Shown: positions 43,729-57,956, numbered from the stretch's first letter. The stretch is DNA of 64,000 nucleotides from Nymphaea colorata (GCF_008831285.2 NC_045145.1:24738802-24802801), one strand, 5' to 3'. Made by a program: numbers and translations. The notes: generated by a model not told the origin, from the sequence alone.

Positions 43729-45547
43729 GCCAACATTGGCTCTACAAACATCCTTTGGAAGTTCTTCTCTCTCTCTCTCTATCCCAGAATCCTTTCACCA
43801 AGATCTACCATATATTTCAGAACCAAAGTTGGACTCTACCACCATTCTTTGTAAAATGCCAGTCAAAGTTTGTCTATTTCCTCAAGGCCGACCATTGCAA
43901 GCTGCTCCGTAGTGTACATCAGTTCGCACCCAAGCCATGCTTGCTCACCAGTGCACAAAGCCAGTACCAGTAGCCTGGTCTTCAAAGGAAGACCTTCTGC
44001 TAGAACCCATATCATGACAACTTGGTAGTCTGACACAACACCAACATTGGCCCTATGCTTACCAGCCACTACTTCTCCCCCCTCCTCCCTCTCTCTCTCT
44101 CTCTCTCCCTAGACCCTCCCTTTAGGACCCTGCTTTAGCTGCCACCAGGCCTAACAACCATCAGTCATGGCTAAGGACATCTACTGGCAGCCACCTGCGG
44201 CCAGCAACTTGCCACACTACCACCCGTCCCTTGCTTGTAGGCTCAGGCCTCGGCCAAGAGGCTGTCTTGTCCAAGACTCTGACATCCAGCCATCCACGGC
44301 CAGGCTCTGGTTGGCATTTGATCAATGCCTGGGCTTAAGCCTAAGCCCTGCACAGTTCAATTTTAGTGAACAAAAGTTAAAATATCTATATTACATATAT
44401 AAAAGTAAAACTTATTTTAAAAATTGGTAATTAATATTTATTACACTGAGGCAGGCCAGGCCTGTTTCATTGCCGCTGCTTCGGCCTTCTCACCATCTAG
44501 CAGCGTCAGCCTTAGCCTGGTCGAGAAAGCTACTCTCTTGTTCACGACTAGCCCTAGACCATTGGACATCGACTACAAAAACCTATCTTCGCCATGGATG
44601 CCTTGCTACCCGCTCTTCAAGGTACCCCTCTGTGGTTGACGGCCCTCAACAGAGCCATGTGCTCCAAGCCCAAGCCGGCACATTCATGCAAGGCTATGCA
44701 GGTTCTACGTCTAAGCCTGGGCATCGACCCAGCCTGGCTCGATAAGGAGTCGGACTCCGGCCGGTCCAACACCTAAAATCCAAGCCTGATCCATGCCCGA
44801 TTAAATTAAAAAATAAATATATTTTTAATATATAATAATATATAAAATATAATTAATCATAATAAAATATTATAATTGTATATAAAACTCCTATCTGTTT
44901 ACATTTCAATCATATATGACTTTCTTTGTGTATATCAACCTCCGAGTGATGCTTTATGTCATATTTATATTTAATTTATTGGGACTTAACATGACCGGGT
45001 AATAAGCTGGGAGACTCTTGATCTTTAGAACCAAATGTGTTGGCATAGTGGGATTTGTGTGACTGTCATAATTCTGTTTACATGTGCTGCTTTTTTCTGC
45101 CTAATCTGAACCTGTAAACTTAAAAGCCAGAGGTCTTTAAGCCATCCAAAGAATCTATCCTCTCAAGAGGGTTCAGGTCTGGTTTTCCTTCAACTTGCTG
45201 GAAGGGGAAAAACAAACTGCGTTGCATATTTCTTCAACCCTTAATAGTCAAGAAAAGAATTATTTTAAATCCTTTTCCCCTCTACTTTTACCTTTCTTCT
45301 TTCTTTTTCTTTTGTTGTTTCCCTCTTTCCTTCTTGTTCTTCTTTCCTCTTGTCTTTCTTTCTTTCATTTACTGTTTCTTCCTTGTCTAGGCCCTGCTTA
45401 GGTGCTCATCTAAGACCCACCAGGTGTCTCTGAATGTTTATCGCCGAGGCCTACCTACCACTTTTGGCTTCTAAGCTTCAATCTCGAGGAGTCATTTCAC
45501 CACATAGCAATAAGAAATACTCATAGTTGTGCCAGCATGCTCATGAT

Positions 45548-45789
45548 TATATGTGCATGCTGGAGCACAATTTTTTTTTTTGTGCCAGCATGCTCATGAT
45601 TAAAATGCTCATTGTCAATAGAAAAAAGTGAACTTTTCGTAGGTATGAAGAAGGAAATCGAAAAAAGTTATATGTGCATGCTGGAGCACAATTTTTTTTT
45701 TTGTGCCAGCATGCTCATAATTAAAATGCTCATTGTCAATAGAAAAAAGTGAACTTTTCGTAGGTATGAAGAAGGAAATCGAAAAAAGT
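45548..45789 (+). repeat. 121-bp tandem duplication containing hairpins
   Basis: Two units start at 45548 and 45669. Each contains GCATGCTGGAGCAC, a T run and GTGCCAGCATGC, an inverted pair able to form a stem of about 13 bp, then AATGCTCATTGTCAATAG and GAAGAAGGAAATCG. A further half-hairpin (GTGCCAGCATGCTCATGATT) precedes them at 45529, right at the inner edge of the inverted-duplication arm. Confidence 0.9.
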
Positions 45790-46894
<1,105 letters not shown>

Positions 46895-46939
46895 GAGAGA
46901 GAGAGAGTGGGAAGGCCATTAAAGAACAATTTTGTTGCA

Positions 46940-47020
46940 ATAAACATTATAATGATATTAGGGGTGGGGTATAATGGTTGCAAACTTATTTTGATCTCAA
47001 TTATTAGCTTGGTTCACGTG
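46940..47020 (+). repeat. Dispersed repeat D, copy 1
   Basis: ATTAGGGGTGGGGTATAATGG followed by ATTTTGATCTCAATTATTAG matches 50157-50238 in the same orientation. In both places the repeat follows a (GA)n/(AT)n microsatellite. Confidence 0.75.
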
Positions 47021-47150
47021 CCAAATTACTTTAAGGCAATATCTAAATGGTTAGATTGTTTAAAATATTGTTTTGAACGTTGAATTTAACACAAGTAATT
47101 GTTCGATTGGTTCAACCATCCTTTGCCAAGTGTCATTTGTAATGTTATGC

Positions 47151-47153
<3 letters not shown>

Positions 47154-47209
<56 letters not shown>

Positions 47210-47228
47210 TATATGTGTGCGTGTGTGC
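47154..47228. repeat. Compound microsatellite (CT)n(AT)n(GT)n
   Basis: (CT)n at 47154-47171, (AT)n to about 47214, then GTGTGCGTGTGTGCGCGCACAC. Fully self-complementary stretches make it prone to slippage. Confidence 0.9.
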
Positions 47229-48236
47229 GCGCACACCTCACTGCCATCTTAACATTATGCGATGGTTGGATCTGGTTAATGGATTCAATATGTACTTTCA
47301 CAATTGAGTACAAATTCGACTCTAAAGTCCAGAAAGTTATTTGTAACTACTGTTTATTGATACCCAATATCGAAGGAAAATTTGATTCAAGATCATACAG
47401 GTAAAGTACGTTTGCATAATGAAATAATATACACAAAGGATTCACAAGAAATCTGATGAACCTTAAAAAGGGAACTCTAAGAGATGTAGCCTTTGATTGG
47501 GGGATCTTTCCACCTGATTTATTTAGCTGCAAGTAAATTAATAAATTTAATTCTTGTTTAGCACGACTTAATAAAAAAATGAATGATTGAGTATTATAAA
47601 CATGTTCACCATATGGAAGAGAAAAGTATGTCGGACCACCACTGATGGGAAAGAAGCAGCAATTTTAAGCTCTCAAAGTCTTTGGTTCAGTTGTACCTGA
47701 TACTCGTGTTTAAAATCTTCTCATAAAAAAAAAAAAGATTTCAAGTGAGAAGAGTATACTTTTCTAAGCTACAAATCCAAACACAAAGGGTTTCTACGTC
47801 CCAACCATAAAACCAACAAAATTCTTGTGTAACGAATGTAGTGTTTAACGAAACCAAATTCCCTTCTCAAATGGCCTTCTCTAAGATCAACTTGTGACCT
47901 CAAGATAGTGAACCTGTTCCTATTTGTCCCTACCACTACCTTGGATCTGTTACCTATTGACGTAAAAAAATATATATATATAAAATAAAAAATTTGAATA
48001 TCAAATATATTTTTAATAATAAAATATATATTATTATTAAATAAAAATTAAAAATTAAAAAAATAATCAGGCGGGCCTGGCCCCAATCAGGCCGAGTACC
48101 GGGTACCCGTTAGGACCCGGGCCCGTTGCTGAGGCTTAATCACCAAAGCCTGATCACTACATAACGTAGGATGATCAAACATGCCAAAACCGATCCTCAT
48201 TGGGTAGATGCATGCCCTAAAGCTCCTTGCTTATGA

Positions 48237-49790
48237 CCAAACATGAACTCTTGTGTTGCATTGATAGAAGCAAAATGTGGTCAGCTGCAAATGGATAAGA
48301 TAAAGCACAAAGCGGACAGATTTCTTGAGCACTACAAGGCTCGTCTTATAGTGAAAGGATAGAAGGAGTGCTACTTTGAGACATTTAGTCCGGTAGAGAA
48401 GCCCAAAATCATCAAAACATGAACTCTTGTGTTGCATTCATAGAAGCAAAATGTGGTCAGCTGCAAATGGATTTTCAAGATAAAGCACAAAGCGGACAGA
48501 TTTCTTGAGCACTACAAGGCTCGTCTTATAGCGAAAGGATAGAAGGAGTGCTACTTTGAGACATTTAGTCCGGTAGAGAAGCCCAAAATCACCAAAACAT
48601 GAACTCTTGTGTTGCATTCATAGAATCAAAATGTGGTCAGCTGCAAATGGATTTTCAAGATAAAGAACAAAGCGGACAGATTTCTTGAGCACTACAGGGC
48701 TCGTCTTATAGAGAAAGGATAGAAGGAGTGCTACTTTGAGACATTTACTCAGGTAGAGAAGCCCAAAATCATCAAAACTGTTCTTCACCTGGTGATCTAA
48801 TTTAACTGGAATGTTCATCAGCTCAATGTCCATAATGTGTTTCTCAATTTAGAGGTAAATAAAGATACCTAAATGGAGAAACCACAAGGATTTGGACAAG
48901 GCACCAAACTCATCTGCAGGCTACAAAAAAACGTTTACTATCTCAAACAAGCCCGAAAGACTTGGGAACAAAAGCTGAGTTAGTCTCTCATTACATGTGG
49001 ATTTGTTGTCTCAAAAGTTGGCACTTCACTCTTCGTTTTCAAGAAAGGAAACACACACATATATATTCTACTATATGTGGATGACATTCTCATAATAGTT
49101 CTTATCATGTAACCTTGATTTACAAATTCAGCAAGCATTTTGCTCTCAGCAACTAAAACTATTTTTTTAGGTACTCATGCCACTTACTTATTAAGAGGAC
49201 TCTTTCTATCCCAACAACATTATTTTCTTAGGAGACCCAGATTCTGAAAGAAAGAACAAGAAGAAGAGAATAATACCAATATGGAAGAGAATTATTGCTT
49301 CCCAAACAATATGGAATTCTCTTGCAGTAATCTCTTTTACAGGACTAAGATGGTGGGGGCCAAATCATCCTTAATTTATACCAATGACATCAAGTCGCAT
49401 TTTGGGTCAAGGTGATGCTGCTCCATATCATAATACCATTCAATACCATTGGTGCCCTTCAATATTTGACATTGACTTGACCAGACTTCATGTATGCAAT
49501 CAATAAGGTTTGCCAATATATGCACAAGCCAATACATGACCAATGGGTAGCAGTAAAAAGAATTCTTCACTCTATTGGAAAGGAACAATCCAATATGGAT
49601 TACTTCTACAACCCATCAATTCCTATACTTATATGTCTGCACATCCTATATTTCATAATTGAAGCAAACATGTAGAATTGGATGTTCACTTTATCAGAGG
49701 TCGCATCTCTAAAAGTTGATGTGATCCTTTTGCAAGTTTATTAATCAGTGTGTTGATGCGAAAAGATGCTGAAGGTGCACAGACCTGTGA
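48237..49790 (+). pseudogene. Copia pol remnant (reverse transcriptase / RNase H) with triplicated segment
   Basis: The RT reads KHKADRFLEHYKARLI-KG, YFETFSPVEKPKIIKT, QLNVHNVFLN, MEKPQGFGQGTKLICRLQK, then the catalytic LLYVDDIL (YVDD at 49074-49085). Later come IGALQYLTLT, INKVCQYMHKPIHDQWVAVK and a decayed ELDVHFIR RNase H block, all standard for plant copia. Stops and frameshifts occur throughout. The first RT block is present three times in tandem, starting at 48242, 48418 and 48598 (periods 176 and 180); only the third runs on into the rest of pol. No LTRs are recognised. It sits in the spacer of the large inverted duplication. Confidence 0.85.
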
Positions 49791-50023
49791 TGCTGAAGGA
49801 ACTGTTTCTGTGCTGTAATGGTTTTTGGAGGTGAGATTGCAGATTTAAATACTAGCTCGGTCTGCAAAGCAATGGATTTTGCCACCCCAGAGAAAATGGG
49901 CTCACTGCAGTCCAAGTTAAGCAGTGGGTACGTTAAACTTCTTATTGCCATTGATGGAACTATCCTTATAGAATCAGCAACTAGAAATTAAAGAAAGGGG
50001 GAGACCTGCTGCAACTATGTACA

Positions 50024-50061
50024 AAGAGAGAGAGAGAGAGAGAGAGAAGGCCAAGAAATAT

Positions 50062-50106
<45 letters not shown>

Positions 50107-50120
50107 TCTCTCTCTCTCTT
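50024..50120. repeat. Compound microsatellite (GA)n(AT)n(CA)n(CT)n
   Basis: (GA)n at 50024-50046, (TA)n at 50070-50098, ACACAC then (CT)n to 50120. The GA and CT ends are complementary, so the unit can fold back. Confidence 0.92.
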
Positions 50121-50156
50121 AAGTACCCATACCCCTTGTATTCTGGTTCACAAAAA

Positions 50157-50238
50157 AAACTCTTAATGGCATTAGGGATGGGGTGTAATGATTTGAGACA
50201 TATTTTGATCTCAATTATTAGCTTGCTTGACTAAGGGA
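50157..50238 (+). repeat. Dispersed repeat D, copy 2
   Basis: Partner of 46940-47020 (ATTAGGGATGGGGTGTAATG, then ATTTTGATCTCAATTATTAG). Confidence 0.75.
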
Positions 50239-51298
50239 GGGGAAGCTCAACTAACTTTCTTCTACCTGTTAGCCCGTGCATCAGGTTGTATTGTATATCT
50301 TCAAGGATGGGCCTCCCATGAGCCATTTGTCTGCAGCAATCCATGGTTTGGTCATAGTACTACCATATTGCGGCACTTCTAGCTGCACCTTCAATCCATG
50401 GAAAAGGGTGGCATGCTGAAACCCATTTTGAGAGTAAAACAATGCTAAATTTTTTGCCAAAAAAAGATAATTTATTTGAAAACAAATTTATTACGTTCTT
50501 TGTTGTGTTTATTTTAGATGGTCAAAACAACATGTTTTGTTAAATGCTCCCATTCTTTGGTGTGTTTTTCAAAAAATTTCGTTCATCTTGGGCAAGCAGA
50601 TAGTTTTCTGCATTTAGTATTAAAGGGGGTGTATTATAGTAAAGTTTAGTCTTGATTGTGAGATAATTTCAAGGGCTTATAAAGGGAGATGTTAAACGGT
50701 TGGTTGTCTTAGTTTCTAACTTTTTTCAGCCTGAAACCAAAATTGTTAAGGAGTAGGTTTGCATTCGCTGGACTAGGAGTCCGAGCCCGATAGTGGGTCG
50801 AGTCCTTACAATGACAAAAATGTGAAAGTACCATGCAGTGGTACATTTTTTAGAAAGCCTTTTGCTGAGTGAGAGGAATATGTCAGTGGCCTAGCGAGAG
50901 CTGAATCTACCAACAAGATCGAAGTTTGTGTCAAGCGTAGTTGGCAACCCGTGCGTTCGGATGCCAACTGGGTTACCGAATTGCCTCAGTGACTTGTCCA
51001 AGTCGGGTCTCAAAAGCTAAAGTTATAATAAAATGCTTTTACTGTTGTTTTTGTGGTGTTCAAAGATTGAAATTTGAAAAATTATGTTCTTTTGGTGGTC
51101 ACTAAAATGAAAAAAATAAAAAACGAAAAAAATGTTTCTAAATAGTAATACGAAAAACATCATAGGAAACCATTATTATGGGTTCTATTTTCATTGGAGG
51201 ATATAGAGTTTCTCATGCATCTCTCATCCTTCTCGCCCTCTTTTTTCCTCTTATTCGGGTTTGGTCTCATTTTCGTTTTTAGTTACTGTCCTTCTCAC

Positions 51299-51344
<46 letters not shown>

Positions 51345-52597
51345 CTGCTTGATGGCTTCTCGAGAGGCCAGGATGCTGGATGATTTCTGTCGGATGACTA
51401 TTAATGCTTCCCATTGGATCACTATAAGTGTTGTTATCTGATCACAAGAGAAAAAAGATGAATGAACAGCCAAACGAAACCCTTGCCTATGAGCTTCCTT
51501 TCGAGTTCTGACTAACAACAGAGCTTCAATCATTGCAAATGAGTGTTGTAAAAAAATGGGAATGAGTGACAGATTCGCTGTTTTTTTTTTTTTTGTATCC
51601 AACCAAACTCGGGTGATTCAGAGCCGACTCAGCTATTCCAAGCAACCCGGGTGATTCAGACATGATTCTTTTGAAAATCAGATGTGTACCGATCAAACCT
51701 GGAACCATGACTCACTTCCTAGCGATTCAAGATGACTCAAGCGATTTCTGAGTTGGATCACCGAGTTTGCCAACCATGGTGTTAGGGAGTGCGGACAATA
51801 TACCTTCAACTTCATTCCACATCTCATCTCCTTGACTCAGGAGCATGACTCAGAATTAAATCCAACTAACCATCAAACTTGCCAGTACTTTCATTGGCAG
51901 TTATGTTATGCCCATTGGATTTAATACCTTCAACTTAGTACAGCTCCTACCTCATTAACCCAAAAAGATAACACCCATAGGAATCAAACTAATGAGCACG
52001 TTCTCATCGACAGGGAGTGGGAACACAAATTTTTCATGAGAAAGGCCAAATTATAGTTTCAAAATTTTAACACGGCCGAAATATGATTTTTCACAAATTT
52101 GTATAGGATAAATGATTAAAAAAAATTACACTTGAGTTGTTATAGCTCCACCCCTGCTCATCGGCTTGCGAGCCTAACCGGAAATGCTATGTCCCTCGGG
52201 ACTATATTGCCTCTGGATCACATGCCATGGTGGGGACTCCTGAGATCAAACACAATCGGATAGGACCCACTTCAGACAATGACCAGGGACCTCATTCAAG
52301 CCATGTGCCCACGCTTTCGCAGTTGGCCGGCCGCAGTCTCTGATCATATCCTTCAGATTTATGGTTGCAAACAGAGACAAGTCACGAACAGTTAAATACA
52401 TTAGAAGATGACAAAAGCCTTGAACCAGATCAGACCTATTCACGCTGCCTGCTTGAATTCCCGCCACAGAAACAAATTTGAAAATTAGCCGCTAATTCAT
52501 CTACAGAATGAAAAAACTCATCATTCTCTTCTTCAAAAGAATGATATGATATTTCCATGGTATAAATTTCTTTTCTTCAAAAATTGTGAAGCCACTA
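50239..52597. other. Spacer of the inverted duplication, right part
   Basis: (CT)n run at 51302-51341. A possible element lies between GTTGGCAACCCG (50940) and CGAGTTTGCCAACC (51763), which are inverted relative to each other, but no target duplication supports it. 52010-52155 resembles the GTGGAGCC-type MITE class (end TAGCTCCACCCCTG). No gene recognised. Confidence 0.4.
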
Positions 52598-52950
52598 ATG
52601 GAGGGGGTGTTCGATGAAGGATGAATTGTGGAATTCTAACATTAAGATTCTCTAACAAAGAATTTGGATTCTTTTTTTGTAAGCTCATTCTTGAATAAAA
52701 AATTCTAGAATCGTGAATCTTATCTGAGGTGTAGAATTATGATTTTAGAATTTCTTTCGTCTCCCTTTACAATACATCATGATGGTTTTAGTTCATGTTT
52801 TATCAAATGCATCATTTTCAATTCTGAAATCAAAATTTCAGGCTAGCACAAAGGAAAGGTAGAACAGGAATTTTCGTTGTAATTCTGTTTTTGAGGTGGA
52901 ATTTTGTTTATAAAATCAAAATTCAAGGCTTTCAAACACTTTTGAGAGAC
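52598..52950. mobile_element. MITE-like repeat, GGGGTGTTCGATGA end
   Basis: Related in reverse orientation to 19545-19880. Both have GGGTGTTC(A/G)ATGA at one end, TGATGGTTT and TTTTGAAATCAAAATTT in the interior, and abundant AGAATT/AATTCT words. Confidence 0.55.
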
Positions 52951-53103
52951 ATCCTTGCCAATCGACATTGTATGCATCACTGAACCAAAGGTCTGCCAAA
53001 GAAGCAAATTTGAAAATGCTTAAAATAAAATGCCATTTATTAGGCAGAGTTCTTTCACAATTCTGCTAGTTTTAGGCTCTTCAAATTCCCTAAACCAACA
53101 AGA

Positions 53104-53181
53104 ATGGGCAAGAAGAGTTCTGAAGCCAACAGTTATGTGATTCTTGCCATCTATTCAGAACTCAAGAGTACGCTTATCAGG
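53104..53181 (+). pseudogene. Exon-like scrap with splice donor, product unknown
   Basis: An ATG at 53104 gives MGKKSSEANSYVILAIYSEL and KSTLIR, then an AG|GTGAGA donor. Balanced codons suggest a first-exon remnant, but there is no downstream exon before the right arm begins at 53364. Not recognised. Confidence 0.25.
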
Positions 53182-55349
53182 TGAGAATGCTTCAAAGATT
53201 TTACTCATTGAAGACAGTGATGCGGAGTCCAATGAAAGGGTTTCTTTTCTCATTAGCTAAAAAGAATTAATCTAAAGGATTGGATAGAAGATAAATGTTA
53301 GACTTTAATCATTTGCAAACTAATAGTTGTTTTGGAGTTGAATCTGCCGTCTCTCAGTTATATAACTATGAGTATTTCTTATTGCTATGTGGTGAAATGA
53401 CTCCTCGAGATTGAAGCTTAGAAGCCAAAAGTGGTAGGTAGGCCTCGGCGATAAACATTCAGAGACACCTGATGGGTCTTAGATGAGCACCTAAGCAGGG
53501 CCTAGACAAGGAAGAAACAGTAAATGAAAGAAAGAAAGACAAGAGGAAAGAAGAACAAGAAGGAAAGAGGGAAACAACAAAAGAAAAAGAAAGAAGAAAG
53601 GTAAAAGTAGAGGGGAAAAGGATTTAAAATAATTCTTTTCTTGACTATTAAGGGTTGAAGAAATATGCAACGCAGTTTGTTTTTCCCCTTCCAGCAAGTT
53701 GAAGGAAAACCAGACCTGAACCCTCTTGAGAGGATAGATTCTTTGGATGGCTTAAAGACCTCTGGCTTTTAAGTTTACAGGTTCAGATTAGGCAGAAAAA
53801 AGCAGCACATGTAAACAGAATTATGACAGTCACACAAATCCCACTATGCCAACACATTTGGTTCTAAAGATCAAGAGTCTCCCAGCTTATTACCCGGTCA
53901 TGTTAAGTCCCAATAAATTAAATATAAATATGACATAAAGCATCACTCGGAGGTTGATATACACAAAGAAAGTCATATATGATTGAAATGTAAACAGATA
54001 GGAGTTTTATATACAATTATAATATTTTATTATGATTAATTATATTTTATATATTATTATATATTAAAAAATATATTTATTTTTTAATTTAATCGGGCAT
54101 GGATCAGGCTTGGATTTTAGGTGTTGGACCGGCCGGAGTCCGACTCCTTATCGAGCCAGGCTGGGTCGATGCCCAGGCTTAGACGTAGAACCTGCGTAGC
54201 CTTGCATGAATGTGCCGGCTTGGGCTTGGAGCACATGGCTCTGTTGAGGGCCGTCAACCACAGAGGGGTACCTTGAAGAGTGGGTAGCAAGGCAGCCATG
54301 GCGAAGATAGGTTTTTGTAGTCGATGTCCAATGGTCTAGGGCTAGTCGTGAACAAGAGAGTAGCTTTCTCGACCAGGCTGAGGCTGACGCTGCTAGATGG
54401 TGAGAAGGCCGAAGCAGCGGCAATGAAACAGGCCTGGCCTGCCTCAGTGTAATAAAATATTAATTACCAATTTTTAAAATAAGTTTTACTTTTATATATG
54501 TAATATAGATATTTTAACTTTTGTTCACTAAAATTGAACTGTGCAGGGCTTAGGCTTAAGCCCAGGCATTGATCAAATGCCAACCAGAGCCTGGCCGTGG
54601 ATGGCTGGATGTCAGAGTCTTGGACAAGACAGCCTCTTGGCCGAGGCCTGAGCCTACAAGCAAGGGACGGGTGGTAGTGTGGCAAGTTGCTGGCCGCAGG
54701 TGGCTGCCAGTAGATGTCCTTAGCCATGACTGATGGTTGTTAGGCCTGGTGGCAGCTAAAGCAGGGTCCTAAAGGGAGGGTCTAGGGAGAGAGAGAGAGA
54801 GAGAGGGAGGAGGGGGGAGAAGTAGTGGCTGGTAAGCATAGGGCCAATGTTGGTGTTGTGTCAGACTACCAAGTTGTCATGATATGGGTTCTAGCAGAAG
54901 GCCTTCCTCTGAAGGTCTTCCTTTGAAGACCAGGCTACTGGTACTGGCTTTGTGCACTGGTGAGCAAGCATGGCTTGGGTGCGAACTGATGTACACTATG
55001 GAGCAGCTTGCAATGGTCGGCCTTGAGGAAATAGACAAACTTTGACTGGCATTTTACAGAGAATGGTGGTAGAGTCCAACTTTGGTTCTGAAATATATGG
55101 TAGATCTTGGTGAAAGGATTCTGGGATAAAGAGAGAGAGAGAAGAACTTCCAAAGGATGTTTGTAGAGCCAATGTTGGCTTATTTTTTCTTTTTTTTTTG
55201 TTTTAATTTTTCTTTTTTATGCCAAGTGGTTAGCTAAGGGATTCTTTTACAATTTTGTAAAAGTTGTTACTGAGGGTAGTTTGGTCACTTTTATGTACAC
55301 AATCTATAAAATTAATGTAGCGGATCATAAAGTTGATGTATTTGGAAGG

Positions 55350-56306
55350 AGGAAAAGCTGGGGGTAAGCCTCGGGCTGGGCTGCTGCTTGGTACCCGGTA
55401 CCCGGTACCCAGCCCGACTCGGGCCCGGGCCCTGAAGATTTGAGTTTCGGGCTTTTTTTTTTTTGGGCTCAGCCCGGCCCGGTAATTAACTGGTCAGGGG
55501 CCCGAAAAAACCTGACAATAAATTTATTTATTTTTTTCCAAAAATAAACGGGCTTGGGGAGTTTTCTTCTCTTCTTTTCGCTGTTTTGCCAAGGACCAAA
55601 GTGAGTCTTCGAGGTTGCCAACTTGCAGGAAGGGGGGGCGGAGAGCGGCCGCACCGGTGAGGAAGGGGCTCACAGACTCGCAGTACTGGAGGAGGAGGCT
55701 TTGGGCAAAGGCGGCAGAGGTTGGTGGTGGGAAGTGGACGGCGGCGGCTGGCTTCCATTGCCCAGTTCCATATCTAACTTTCTTTTGATCGGATTGGGGT
55801 TAGGGTTTTCGAAACTTGCGGTTTAGTGGATTAAACCACAATCCCTCCTACTATTTCCTCTGGTGGTGCGGTGGGTCCTTCGATGATGAAGAGTGCTCAC
55901 AGCTTCTTCATCTGACTTTCCCCTCCTTTTATTTCTCATAATTCTAGCAACCAAGAAAAGGGAGAAAGAACAAAGAAAAGGAAAGCAACACTGAGGGGAA
56001 GGGAGAGACCCTTCACGGCAGCAGCAAAATAGGGCTTAGCGACCCTTTACTGAAGCAGGGAAAAGCTTGAAAGTCAGAGGGGGAGAGAGAGACCTTCAAG
56101 ACAGCAGTAAAAGGGGGCTGGGACTCAGCGAGACCCTTCACGGCAGCAGAAAACGAGCCAGGCTGGGCCTTAGGCATAATCTCAAGCCCAAAGCCCGATA
56201 CTTTATCGGCCCGGGTTTCGAGCTGGACCGATAGCCTTAACGGGCTTAGCTTTTGCATCTTTTTCGGGCCGGGCTGGGCCGACCCAGGTCAGTAGATTTT
56301 GTGTTT
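55350..56306. mobile_element. GC-rich CCCGGG-ended cassette, right arm copy
   Basis: Inverted mate of 42610-43560 with minor differences, for example one short change at the gene-like segment near 55620-55660 that shifts its frame relative to the left copy. Confidence 0.5.
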
Positions 56307-56613
56307 CACCGATAGTGCATGAGTTGTGTTTTCCCCATTGTTGCACACGATAAACTTGCAAATGGTCACCTAATTTGGAGTTCTCATTAATGGCACTGCT
56401 AGGATGCCTGTATACATTTTTAAAATTCACATTACATGGTTTTTTATTTTACTCTATGTTGAATGAAATAAGATTTTATATGGTTGTTCTGGGCATGTGT
56501 TTCAGGTGAGCATCAAGACTAATCCTGAAGAATGAGCAGGCTGTAAGAGTGGTGATCTTTGGTGTTTGCCATTTTGTTTTTTGAAGGGCTAAACAAATGA
56601 TCATTCATCTTCT

Positions 56614-56831
56614 ATTAAGTGCATTGGCACCAGGAATCAGTTCTATTGCATGATCCACTTCACGTCGGTGGCAGCCATCTAGGGAGCTCCACAGGCATTG
56701 TCCCTGTGAATTCCCCTACGATAGGTGCAAGCACCTCTGGGACCAAACGAGGAGAGTCTATAGGCACTTCCCTGATTGCCACCAAGTACGTGTCTTCACC
56801 GTGCTTCAGACCTTTCTTCAATTGAAGAGAA
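56614..56831 (-). pseudogene. Ty3-gypsy pol scrap, right arm copy
   Basis: Inverted mate of 42085-42302, differing at two residues in the aligned 84-codon frame (Gly to Ala and Ala to Val). The shared frameshift after LPPT shows it was already dead when duplicated. Confidence 0.75.
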
Positions 56832-57956
56832 GATATCGTTGCAGCATTGAAAACTTTGATAAAAATAACTGGAATTGAAACATGATTCATATTTAGGGAT
56901 GCCATTATGTTCAATTTGGATTAGATATCCTACCAAACCGTTTCCAAGAAAAAATTAATATCCGATTAAGTAATCGGATCGGATTCAGATTTAAGAAATG
57001 ATATCTGATCGGATTTGGATATGGATTCAGTTCAACAAATATCGAACCGTTTCCAAAACAAAATTAATATCCGATTAAGTAATCGGATCGGATTCAGATT
57101 TAAGAAATGACATCCGATCGGATTCGGATATGGATTCAGTTCAACAAATATCTTATATCCAATGCTTTTACATTTTGAAAGTCGGTTAAATTCGGTTCAG
57201 AATTTGGACTAGGATTCGAATTCAGATATGAATTTTAAAGTGGGATGCAGATAGTGAAATTGGATTTTGGATTTGGATTCGGATATGACTTTTCCTTGTT
57301 TGTATTTGAATCTGAATATTTGGATATCTGATAAATGGATAAGTTAAGAGTATATCCAATTTGAATATGATTTGTTGACATCATTATTTATATTAGTTTG
57401 ACGCTTACTAAATATTAGGATGTTCAAATATTGTTTAAAATATTTTTTTGTAAACACACATTGTGATACTAGCCATGTTAGAAATTGGTTCAAGTTTTCC
57501 TTCGTGGCAATGGTTGTTTCACTTACACCATCCACATTTCAGAGCAAATTCTTTTATATATTCCGTCACTTAAATGATGCTCCTTTGCCCCACAAGAAAA
57601 AAAAATTGAAAAGTTTGAAAGTAACCCAATGAACAAGCAATGTAATATTCACTTAAATGCACAAAAAGAGGAAAGAGAGAGAATAACAGATAGGTAAACA
57701 AGCGAAGAGTGCAGATGTGATATAAACCTGAAAAGAGGGGCAGCTGTCGATCACTGGACTTTTTTTCTTCATAGCAAGTAGGGCTCCACAACGAGTCAAG
57801 CCAGCTTGAGCTCGACTCGAACACGCTCGTCAAAACACAGACTCCAACTCTGCATGTTTATAAACGACTCGATTGAGTTAAATAAATTAAAAGAAACGAG
57901 TCATACTTAGGATAACCGAGCTCAATGAGTCAAGGTGGACCTCAAGCTTGAGTTTT

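Larger units (their letters stand above)
40960..45528 (+). repeat. Large inverted duplication, left arm (4569 bp)
   Basis: Reverse-complement match to 53364-57956. Paired open frames show how close the arms are: an 87-residue frame at 44167 is identical to its mate at 54727; 84-, 91- and 68-residue pairs differ by one to three residues. Coordinate sums drift only from 98916 to 98892 along the arm, so indels are few and small. Content: part of an hAT-like MITE, GGATTC-rich MITE DNA with a 109-bp tandem duplication (41767-41990), a gypsy pol scrap, a GC-rich CCCGGG cassette and AT-rich DNA. The arm does not hold a complete gene. Confidence 0.97.
53364..57956 (-). repeat. Large inverted duplication, right arm (4593 bp)
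   Basis: Reverse complement of 40960-45528 (inner edge 53364 pairs with 45528, outer edge 57956 pairs with 40960). It carries the same gypsy pol scrap, GC-rich cassette and MITE DNA in the same order reversed. Its hAT-like MITE is cut at 57956, whereas the left copy is complete with both target duplications. Only one target-site copy (TAGCAAGT, 57773-57780) is present here. Confidence 0.97.

Noticed and set aside
50940-51777. Possible DNA transposon bounded by GTTGGCAACCCG and its inverse
   Set aside because: Inverted ends are short and imperfect, there is no target duplication, and the interior lacks family similarity.
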